A stretch of 5,398 bases of DNA, taken from positions 1 through 5,398 of the forward strand of contig DNHK01000226.1 of NCBI GenBank assembly GCA_003485905.1, given 5' to 3'. Within the stretch, counting starts at the first letter, position 1. Each line of letters opens with the position of its first letter. Under the pieces are notes generated by a model, which was not told the origin of the DNA, searched no databases, and saw only the letters and a list, made by a program, of their open reading frames with translations. A program made the translations under genes and the position numbers. Positions 1 through 5,398 of the stretch are shown here, in pieces. Source of the stretch: Gammaproteobacteria bacterium. Its GTDB lineage: Bacteria > Pseudomonadota > Gammaproteobacteria > Arenicellales > Arenicellaceae.

Positions 1-309
1 CCGCCGAGCGCCTCCTCTCTGGGAAATTCCGTAGGTCACTGGGACGGACGCACACTTGTAGTCACCACTGACACTATAAACTACCGATATCTGGATGAAT
101 TCGGTACACCGCAAAGTGAGTCCGTTCGGGTTCTCGAGAAGTTCACACTTAGCGAAGATGGCCAATACCTTGATTGGGATGCACTAGTGACCGATCCCGA
201 CACTTTTACTGAACCGTTTGTTTTAGCCACCGCCCGCTGGCAATGGTTTCCGGGTGAGACACTGCAGAGCTACGACTGCGAGGAAACAGACGATCTTCTT
301 GATCCCTAA
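1..309 (+). CDS. Conserved hypothetical exported protein, C-terminal part (5' end outside window)
   Basis: The frame is open from the first base to the TAA at 307-309 and gives 102 residues. I recognise the end of a hypothetical protein family that is common in proteobacteria and acidobacteria but has no known function. Its hallmarks are a 'SVGHWDGRTLVV' strand (residues about 10-21), then 'YLDEFGTPQSESVRVLEKF', then 'DWDALVTDPDTFTEPF', and a closing 'YDCEE' near the C-terminus, where relatives have a 'YxCNEN'-like ending. The piece is polar, with many Trp and Tyr residues and alternating beta-strand-like stretches, and has no membrane helix. Members known to me usually carry a signal peptide, but here that end is missing. 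The amidohydrolase follows in the same direction with no terminator between, so the two probably share a transcript. The family assignment is from memory of the motif and the function is unknown. Confidence 0.8.
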   Translation, partial: PPSASSLGNSVGHWDGRTLVVTTDTINYRYLDEFGTPQSESVRVLEKFTLSEDGQYLDWDALVTDPDTFTEPFVLATARWQWFPGETLQSYDCEETDDLLDP

Positions 310-338
310 AAACCTAACTCACCGTTCAAAGGAGCTGG

Positions 339-356
339 ATGAAACATTTTGCATAA
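339..356 (+). CDS. Possible 5-codon leader peptide (MKHFA) ahead of the amidohydrolase
   Basis: The best Shine-Dalgarno in the gap, AAAGGAG at 328-334, sits 4 bases before an ATG at 339. That ATG opens a frame of only five codons and stops at TAA 354-356, 13 bases before the likely amidohydrolase start at 370. The arrangement would allow a ribosome to finish the mini-ORF and restart on the main gene. It may equally be chance, with the strong site serving the main gene at a distance. No repeated regulatory codons such as a run of one amino acid are present, so classical attenuation is not indicated. Confidence 0.25.
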   Translation: MKHFA

Positions 357-369
357 ATTGAGGAACAAC

Positions 370-2073
370 ATGAGCAAAAACACCAACGCGGGTAACGCCC
401 TAAGAAATACTACCAGATCAACATCTATTGCAGGACTAATTGCATCGTTACTTACCGCATCCCTACTCGCCACCAGCACACTATTCGCCCCGCCCAGTTC
501 CGCGCAACAAGATAATTGCTTCGGTGGCAATGATCTCGCACTAGTCAATGGAAATATCCATACCCTCGATGAAAGTAACACCGTGGCAACGTCCGTGCTG
601 GTACGCAATGGAGAAATTCTGCACTTAGCAGGAACGGATTATCAAACTAGTTCCTGTACCGATGTTATCGATCTGGATGGCCGTACGGTTATACCAGGCC
701 TGATAGACAATCATGTCCATTTTGTACGAATCCAAAATCGCCCAGGCTACGATACGCGAGAAATCGAATCAACATTCTCCACTGCGGAGGTACTGGCGAC
801 GATCTCATCCAAAAGCGAGTCGGTTCCGCAAGGCGAACTGATCACAGGCATTGGCGGGTTTATCACAGCCCAATGGGCAGAAGGACGCTTTCCAAGCATG
901 GCGGAGCTTGATCAAACCGCGCCTGACCATCCCGTATACCTATCTGCTTTTGGATTTGGGCCGGGACAAACAAATACTGCCGGGCGTGACCTAATCAACA
1001 GCCTAGGCGGAAAAGTTAACTTAGATGGGTCTATCGCTAGTCGTGAAGACACCGCACTGGCCTATGAAGTATTAGCGGCATCTATCGATGACTCTCATCG
1101 GGAGCGCCAACTTGCTGATGTAATTGGCTGGGCTAACAAAGTTGGACTTACTACGGTGATGGATATGTCTGGTACGGTTCCAGGAGTCGGCTTTCTAGAC
1201 CAACGTACTGGCTACAATCCAATCGTAAAAATGGCGCGAGAAAACCGTCTAAACCTGCGCACTCGGCTGTACTTCCCTGCTCTCGATGAAGATGCAGAAC
1301 TCTCGCAGTTACAAGGCAGGTTGGACAATAGTTTTAATAATTTCGGCTCCGATATGCTACGAACAGTTGGTATCGGAGAGTGGTCAGTTGGTAGAACCTT
1401 ATTTAATCAACAACCTCTAAGCGAAGCCGCCGCTAATGCACAACGCCGGATAGCTGAACGCGGCTGGGCTTACCACCAACATCTTCATAGCCCTGAAGAA
1501 TTCGATGCACATCTCGACATATGGGAATCACTCGACCCAGAATTTGATTTATCATCATTGCGCTGGACTGCCGGGCACATGAGTGGTGTAACACCGGAAC
1601 TTGTTAAGCGAATCGTTGCGCTAGGTCTAGGTATTGGCGCCCACGGCCAGCCGATCCTTAGGCCGTCTGGAGATGCTGGCGGACCTCCGTGGCGCACCAT
1701 CATTGAAAGTGGTGCCGTTGCGCTTGGTGGTGGTTCTGATGGCGCAAGGATTTCGCCATTTAATCCTTGGTCGATGATTTACTACATGGTGACGGGGGTT
1801 AACGCGCAGAATAAACTGGTTAACGATGGCCAGCAGATTACTCGTCAGCAAGCGCTAAAATTATATGCCTCGGCACAGCAAGGTTGGTTTACCGGAGAAG
1901 ATACTAAGCTAGGTGGTATAGCCATCGGACGATTCGCGGATTTGGTGGTATTAAACAAGAATTTCTTTGACAAAGAATTAGTTCCAGACAATGAGATTCG
2001 AAGCATGCAAGCTTCTTTAACGATCGTTGGTGGGCGTATTGTTTATACCGATGGAACATTAGCCATCCCGTAA
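370..2073 (+). CDS. Exported metal-dependent amidohydrolase (amidohydrolase family 3, YtcJ-like)
   Basis: It likely hydrolyses a C-N bond (amide, imide or cyclic amide) in the periplasm; the substrate cannot be told. I chose ATG 370, giving 567 aa, because AGGA at 361-364 is well placed. TTG starts at 349 and 358 are in frame but poorly served. Residues 1-45 look like a signal peptide: Arg12 and Arg16, a hydrophobic core of about 19-40, and cleavage after Ser-Ser-Ala45. The mature protein starts with the family's small beta-sandwich strands ('LALVNGNIHTLDE'), then the metal motif His115-x-His117 after 'VIPGLIDN'. Other likely ligands are His371 or His373 in 'YHQHLHS', His403 in 'TAGHMSG' and Asp457 in 'GGGSDGARISPFNPW'. 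The C-terminus returns to the sandwich ('GRFADLVVLNKNFF', 'IVGGRIVYTDG'). Where many relatives have the 'VKLFxDG' lysine, this one reads 'GIGEW' with Glu337. Its only cysteines are Cys50 and Cys96, possibly a disulfide. Length is typical. Confidence 0.9.
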   Translation: MSKNTNAGNALRNTTRSTSIAGLIASLLTASLLATSTLFAPPSSAQQDNCFGGNDLALVNGNIHTLDESNTVATSVLVRNGEILHLAGTDYQTSSCTDVIDLDGRTVIPGLIDNHVHFVRIQNRPGYDTREIESTFSTAEVLATISSKSESVPQGELITGIGGFITAQWAEGRFPSMAELDQTAPDHPVYLSAFGFGPGQTNTAGRDLINSLGGKVNLDGSIASREDTALAYEVLAASIDDSHRERQLADVIGWANKVGLTTVMDMSGTVPGVGFLDQRTGYNPIVKMARENRLNLRTRLYFPALDEDAELSQLQGRLDNSFNNFGSDMLRTVGIGEWSVGRTLFNQQPLSEAAANAQRRIAERGWAYHQHLHSPEEFDAHLDIWESLDPEFDLSSLRWTAGHMSGVTPELVKRIVALGLGIGAHGQPILRPSGDAGGPPWRTIIESGAVALGGGSDGARISPFNPWSMIYYMVTGVNAQNKLVNDGQQITRQQALKLYASAQQGWFTGEDTKLGGIAIGRFADLVVLNKNFFDKELVPDNEIRSMQASLTIVGGRIVYTDGTLAIP

Positions 2074-2096
2074 AAGTACCAAAAAACCTACCCGAT

Positions 2097-2134
2097 AAAA
2101 AAAGCCCGGACTGAACAATTAGACCGGGCTTTTT
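2097..2134. terminator. Bidirectional intrinsic terminator between convergent genes
   Basis: GCCCGG at 2104-2109 pairs with CCGGGC at 2124-2129 around a 14-base loop. The stem extends outward through an A run (2097-2103) and a T run (2130-2134), so it works as hairpin plus U-tract on either strand. It starts 23 bases after the amidohydrolase stop on the plus strand and ends 18 bases past the stop of the minus-strand lipoprotein gene. It therefore probably ends both transcripts. No second hairpin is seen in this gap. Confidence 0.9.
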
Positions 2135-2152
2135 GTTATCTAGCTTAGATAA

Positions 2153-3859
2153 TTAGTTGGGGTAAATACTTGGTAGACGATCTACCCGATACACAGACCA
2201 ACCTAGGCCTTCATCCTTAAACTGCATTTCCCAAACCTTCTCTCTAGCATCATCACTGGTTACTTCAAACCAACTGGCCCAACGCTGAGCCTGGCCGGGA
2301 GGTACATTGGTATTAGTCCCAGGAGCGGTTTCACGCGCACCAGAATTAATTAGAATATTGCCTGTAGTAGGCAACCAGTCAATATCACCAAGATATCGAT
2401 TATAGAAATGCTCTTGCTCCGGTCCGTAAACCCATGGCTGCGAAACTTCCATGGTTTCTTCGTTCACGGCATACTCAACCCCACGCGAATAACTATCAGC
2501 AAGAGCCATGCTGTCCTCGTAAGGCATGGTGCGATCTACGCCATTATCAAATAACAACAAAGTGCCACGACCACTATGAGAAACAGCGTGGTGTTTGTAG
2601 GACCATTCCACATCGCCAACCGGGGTCAGCAGCTTGTCAGCATATTCCTCACCCCAGGCTTCATGAGTTCCCAATATCCAAACCAGCTCACCGCTAGTCA
2701 TAGATACTTTCAATACTGCATTTTGGTAAGGCATAGACATAATAAAGGAATTATCAGACTCATCGTAAATTATGGCATTGCCATGGGTGTAGTCATATAC
2801 GATGCCTTCGTAGCGGCCTTCGTAATGAGCCGCATAATAATCTTCACGCAGAGAACCGTGAGTAATACGGTAAGGGTCTATAAGATCGAGAAGTTTCCAT
2901 TCGTTAACAACCTCACCCGCACGGGTAATCTCAATAATGACATCACCAACCAGCTGAGCGCCGTCTTGGCGCGGAGCGTCTGCATCGCGGGTACTGGTAT
3001 GCCAATTGTCGTAAGCACGCACCTCTGAACTCATCACCAATAAATTACCATTCGGGATTTCGATCATATCGTGATGAATCGAATCGCTCTCAACTGCAAT
3101 ACTGCCTTCAGCAGGGTTTTTTGCAGTTCCGGTGAAGTGCCAACGATTAACGATGTTACCTAACAGGTCAATCTCGACCATACCACCCGTTCCGGGCCAG
3201 ATTTCATAGAGGAAATTACCATTACTAATTCTTTTAATATCGTGCAATTTATGACCTTCTGGCTCGTAGTACCAAATAGTCTCACCTTCGTTGTCGACAA
3301 TTACCGCGGGTAGTGAATCGCCCCAATTTTCCGGCCACCGTCCATTTACGTTAAACAGATTTACGCCTGGTTCCATGCGCTCAGGCTGGCTCACAACAAC
3401 ATGTGGTCGGGGGTACATATCGGGTAACGCCGGCGTTTCAAATACCTGACCATCAGTTACCGTAGTATTTCCAGCAGCATCAGTTAGCGTTGCAGTAATT
3501 GTGTGAGCAAGGCTTGCCTTCATGCCCACAACTGGAAGTTCATGAGATGTAGACATATCCGCACCCATGCTCTGTGACCAAGATCTAGAGCCATCATCAA
3601 AACCTAGCACCACGCTAGCAGGTTCATCCGTTGTAAAACTAAGAACAGCGGCGAGTGGAACAGTAGGATTTGGGTTTTGGACTAAACTAAGATTACTCAC
3701 CACAGGACCAGCGGTATCAGCCGCAGGCGACGCACTCTCTGCATCCGGCATTGCGGTTTCCGCCGTATTTGCTGCTTCGTCTGTTGAACTACCGCAACCG
3801 TACAGCAAAGTGGCTGATCCGAATATTAACGCTGTAAACAATTGTTTACCTTGAAACAT
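2153..3859 (-). CDS. Arylsulfotransferase-family (ASST) lipoprotein with N-terminal Fn3-like domain
   Basis: ASST enzymes move a sulfate group from a phenolic sulfate to another phenol without PAPS, through a sulfated histidine. The 568-residue product starts at ATG 3859-3857, with AGGAG (3874-3870 on this strand) 10 bases ahead. Residues 1-22 form a lipoprotein signal with lipobox Leu-Tyr-Gly-Cys22. Gly23 at +2 predicts the outer membrane. A Ser/Ala/Asp/Glu-rich linker (about 23-50) leads to an Fn3-like sandwich (about 52-142, 'ITATLTDAAGN'). The propeller (about 150-565) has repeated 'G-hydrophobic-W' blades. By-eye alignment to E. coli AssT puts His263 ('IHHDMIEIPNGN'), His359 ('YTHGNAI') and His424 ('KHHAVSH...LLLFDNG') at its His252, His356 and catalytic His436. 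The Arg374 position ('SSRHQ') reads 'SMPYQ', with Pro377. The only cysteine is the lipid anchor, so the AssT disulfide is absent. Family membership is firm; sulfotransfer activity and substrate are uncertain. Confidence 0.85.
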   Translation of the reverse strand: MFQGKQLFTALIFGSATLLYGCGSSTDEAANTAETAMPDAESASPAADTAGPVVSNLSLVQNPNPTVPLAAVLSFTTDEPASVVLGFDDGSRSWSQSMGADMSTSHELPVVGMKASLAHTITATLTDAAGNTTVTDGQVFETPALPDMYPRPHVVVSQPERMEPGVNLFNVNGRWPENWGDSLPAVIVDNEGETIWYYEPEGHKLHDIKRISNGNFLYEIWPGTGGMVEIDLLGNIVNRWHFTGTAKNPAEGSIAVESDSIHHDMIEIPNGNLLVMSSEVRAYDNWHTSTRDADAPRQDGAQLVGDVIIEITRAGEVVNEWKLLDLIDPYRITHGSLREDYYAAHYEGRYEGIVYDYTHGNAIIYDESDNSFIMSMPYQNAVLKVSMTSGELVWILGTHEAWGEEYADKLLTPVGDVEWSYKHHAVSHSGRGTLLLFDNGVDRTMPYEDSMALADSYSRGVEYAVNEETMEVSQPWVYGPEQEHFYNRYLGDIDWLPTTGNILINSGARETAPGTNTNVPPGQAQRWASWFEVTSDDAREKVWEMQFKDEGLGWSVYRVDRLPSIYPN

Positions 3860-3881
3860 GATATTGATACTCCTAATTTAG

Positions 3882-3927
3882 GCCTGTTCAAAAAACACTG
3901 AATGAGACAGTGTACAGGCTCGTACAT
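3882..3927 (-). promoter_or_regulatory. Structured leader of the ASST lipoprotein gene, possible attenuator
   Basis: Three inverted repeats overlap just upstream of the ribosome binding site of the minus-strand gene. In mRNA sense, ACACTG (3913-3908) pairs with CAGTGT (3900-3895) over a 7-base loop and runs straight into T residues, like a weak intrinsic terminator. GCCTGT (3919-3914) pairs with ACAGGC (3887-3882), extending this to a 12-bp stem with a 7-base bulge. Alternatively TGTAC (3926-3922) pairs with GTACA (3915-3911), which excludes the first two. The TGTAC-N6-GTACA palindrome could also be a protein operator. The repeats are read directly; any regulatory role is inference. Confidence 0.4.
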
Positions 3928-4310
3928 AACTTAATTTAAAGAGGTGTGGAACGAACTACTGCCTCGTTTAACTAAAACAACTTAAACAGAAAGCACAAAT
4001 GATTATGCTTCGTAAAACTTGCTATAGTGGGCTATTTCGTGGCGCTAAAGGTATATCAAAGCACTGTTTTTTGCAATGATTTAGCCTAACTAACATGGTT
4101 CACTCTTTAAACCTTATCCCGTTTTTATATCATAGAAACAATGTCTTAGTTTATAACCGACTCTAATTATATAAAATCCCTATCTTACTTGGTGTACCAT
4201 AATTCGATACATTTATATCACGATGTAATCTCCTCTTGTTCCCTAACCATCATTGCGCTATCTTCTGAGATCTTAAAAAATCCACCAATATTCTTTGTAA
4301 GAGGGATTAA
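3928..4310. other. AT-rich noncoding region between divergent genes, presumed promoters
   Basis: This stretch must hold the promoters of the minus-strand lipoprotein gene and the plus-strand membrane protein gene. Only weak matches are visible. On the plus strand there is an extended -10, TGCTATAGT at 4020-4028, with a poor -35, and TATAAA at 4170-4175. There is also TTGGTG at 4189-4194, 17 bases before TTTATA at 4212-4217. On the minus strand TTTAGC (4048-4043) lies 17 bases before TATAGC (4026-4021). GCTAAA at 4043-4048 and TTTAGC at 4080-4085 form a loose inverted repeat. The only ORF of note is 24 codons (4005-4079) with no ribosome binding site. No RNA gene was recognised. Confidence 0.4.
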
Positions 4311-4751
4311 ATGCAGTTAGATTTTTTCGTCGTGGTAGCGCTTACAGGCTTGTTAGCAGCATACCTACATTTAGTTATGGGCCAATGGGCGGATCGAATA
4401 GGGCTAATTCGGTTAGATTTTTCCCGTGTCATGGCCGACCTTACTTTTGGTAAGTCGATGGAAGGAGAAGCACCTTATTGGGCAGGCTTTATGGTTGTTA
4501 TGCTTAATGGTGTGTTCCTTGCATTACTGTACGCAACAGTTATAGGGCCGCACCTACCTGGGGAACCAGTTATCAGGGGCTTTTTGTATGGGATCATTCT
4601 ATTTTTTGCATCCAGCTTGTTTTTTATACCAGTGTATATCAAAGAAGGGTTTTTCCTGTCTCACGTCTCATCGAAGGCGTGGATTTCAGTGCTTATGGTA
4701 CATCTCGTATTTGGATTGGTCGTAGGCTGGCTTAGTCCAGTTCTTTCGTAA
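4311..4751 (+). CDS. Small four-helix integral membrane protein, function unknown
   Basis: The 146-residue product starts at ATG 4311, with GAGGG at 4301-4305 five bases ahead. Four hydrophobic segments are visible at about residues 4-23, 58-79, 88-110 and 123-143. Between the first two lies a polar stretch with 'GQWADRIGLIRLDFSRVMADLTFG'; its Asp/Arg residues and Leu pattern suggest an amphipathic helix at the membrane face. The features 'PYWAGF', 'ALLYATVIGPHLPGEPVIRGFLYG' and 'FFIPVY' recall uncharacterised four-helix DUF families (DUF6789-like) with an 'lPG..(x)..RG..(f/w)G' signature before the third helix. That link is by eye and not secure. Start, ribosome site and codon pattern support a real gene. 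A symporter gene follows 109 bases later on the same strand, with no terminator visible, so the two may be co-transcribed. Confidence 0.75.
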   Translation: MQLDFFVVVALTGLLAAYLHLVMGQWADRIGLIRLDFSRVMADLTFGKSMEGEAPYWAGFMVVMLNGVFLALLYATVIGPHLPGEPVIRGFLYGIILFFASSLFFIPVYIKEGFFLSHVSSKAWISVLMVHLVFGLVVGWLSPVLS

Positions 4752-4860
4752 AACAAATCTGCAGCAAATAGTCGTAGATCAATAACCAAATTACCTGACT
4801 AAGCAAGCGAAACCCTCTCCTATATTCAAGGTCAGTACACCAAACATTCAGGAATTTATT

Positions 4861-5398
4861 ATGAACACAGGAATCCTAATAGCAGTTCTAATATATGAGA
4901 TAGGTATTATTCTCGGTGTTGGACTTTGGATCGCCCGGCGTGAAGCCAAACACCCTAAACGTGAAGGCGATTTTGCATTAGCGGGACGCGATTTGCCTGT
5001 TCCGGTAGTTGCAATCACTTTGGCCCTCACTGTACTAGGTACAGCGCATATTCTAGGCGTATTCGAAATGGCATGGGTGTTTGGCGCTGCAGCCGTGTGG
5101 TTTAGCATCGCCCATGTCATCTTACTAGTTCTGGTTTGCCTTTCCACCGGTCTATGGGTGCGCCGTTTAGGCTTGACCACCGTCCCTGAGATATTGGATA
5201 TGCTTTATGGCCGCGGCACAAGGCTACTTGTTTCTTGCACCATGGCAGGAGTCATATTCGGAATTCTGACCATTGAGACTCAAGGTATCGGTATTATTAT
5301 TTCATCCATGACTGGCTGGACTATTAAAAATGGTGCGGTTGTAGGAGGCATATTAGGGATATTCTATGTGGTACTAGCGGGCATGAAAGAGATTGGCT
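4861..5398 (+). CDS. Sodium:solute symporter (SSS family), N-terminal part (3' end outside window)
   Basis: It would be an inner-membrane transporter that uses the Na+ gradient to import a small organic solute. ATG 4861 has CAGGA at 4849-4853, 7 bases ahead, and opens 179 codons running past the window end, about one third of the usual SSS length. Visible landmarks are a first helix (about 4-24), then 'GDFALAGRDLPVP' (36-48), matching the family's 'fflagRslp' loop. The broken helix 'TLALTVLGTAHILGVFEMAWVFG' (53-75) is where SSS proteins coordinate Na+ and begin substrate binding. A third helix (about 77-100) precedes 'GLTTVPEILDMLYGRGTR' (104-121), the family 'TlpeyLxxRfG' motif. Two more hydrophobic segments (about 123-149 and 158-173) follow, and the sequence ends at 'GMKEIG'. 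The usual Ser-rich start of the broken helix is replaced by Thr/Ala/His (Thr61-Ala62-His63). Substrate cannot be told. Confidence 0.88.
   Translation, partial: MNTGILIAVLIYEIGIILGVGLWIARREAKHPKREGDFALAGRDLPVPVVAITLALTVLGTAHILGVFEMAWVFGAAAVWFSIAHVILLVLVCLSTGLWVRRLGLTTVPEILDMLYGRGTRLLVSCTMAGVIFGILTIETQGIGIIISSMTGWTIKNGAVVGGILGIFYVVLAGMKEIG

Noticed and set aside
306..608. Minus-strand open frame of 100 codons over the amidohydrolase signal peptide region
   Set aside because: It overlaps a well-supported gene in the opposite direction and resembles no family I know.
1485..1851. Two minus-strand open frames inside the amidohydrolase gene
   Set aside because: Both are antisense shadows of conserved metal-site coding sequence; their Pro/Arg/Ser-rich translations show no domain.
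2434..3028. Two plus-strand open frames (87 and 150 codons) inside the ASST gene
   Set aside because: They lie antisense to the propeller-coding region, overlap each other in different frames, and have no family resemblance.
3567..3854. Plus-strand open frame of 95 codons opposite the lipoprotein N-terminus
   Set aside because: Its Ala/Ser-rich translation is the reverse reading of the low-complexity linker and Fn3-like region.
4005..4079. 24-codon plus-strand ORF in the intergenic region
   Set aside because: No Shine-Dalgarno precedes ATG 4005 and the length is expected by chance.
4796..4826. Possible promoter for the symporter (TGACTA then TATATT)
   Set aside because: The 19-base spacer and weak -35 match make it no better than chance in AT-rich DNA.
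4848..5180. Minus-strand open frame of 110 codons opposite the symporter start
   Set aside because: It is very Arg/Thr/Pro-rich and lies antisense to clear SSS motifs; a shadow frame.

Overview
The window looks like a piece of a Gram-negative chromosome, most likely a marine or other aquatic gammaproteobacterium. This is inferred from moderate GC content, a Lol-type lipoprotein signal, a periplasmic amidohydrolase beside an arylsulfotransferase-like lipoprotein, and a sodium:solute symporter. No rRNA or other taxonomic marker is present, so the assignment is only a suggestion. No tRNA, CRISPR array, insertion sequence, integrase or attachment site was seen.

Layout. (1) Positions 1-309: the C-terminal 102 residues of a conserved exported hypothetical protein. 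(2) 370-2073: an exported metal-dependent amidohydrolase of the YtcJ-like amidohydrolase 3 group, 60 bases downstream of gene 1 with no terminator between, so probably co-transcribed. A 5-codon leader ORF with a good ribosome binding site lies in that gap. (3) 2097-2134: a GC stem flanked by A and T runs, able to terminate transcription from both sides. (4) 2153-3859, minus strand: an outer-membrane-type lipoprotein with an Fn3-like domain followed by an arylsulfotransferase (ASST) beta-propeller. It converges on gene 2. (5) 3860-4310: 451 AT-rich noncoding bases between divergent genes, with a notable set of overlapping inverted repeats in the leader of the ASST gene. (6) 4311-4751: a small four-helix membrane protein of unknown function. 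(7) 4861-5398: the N-terminal 179 residues of a sodium:solute symporter (SSS) protein, running off the end.

How the genes may fit together. Two cell-envelope enzymes, an amidohydrolase and an arylsulfotransferase-like protein, stand tail to tail, and a membrane protein and a Na+-coupled transporter follow in the other direction. This suits processing small organic or aromatic compounds in the periplasm and importing products, but nothing in the sequence fixes the substrate. I found no convincing new multi-gene system. The points most worth checking are the leader structure of the ASST gene, and the departures of the ASST protein and the amidohydrolase from their families' usual key residues.
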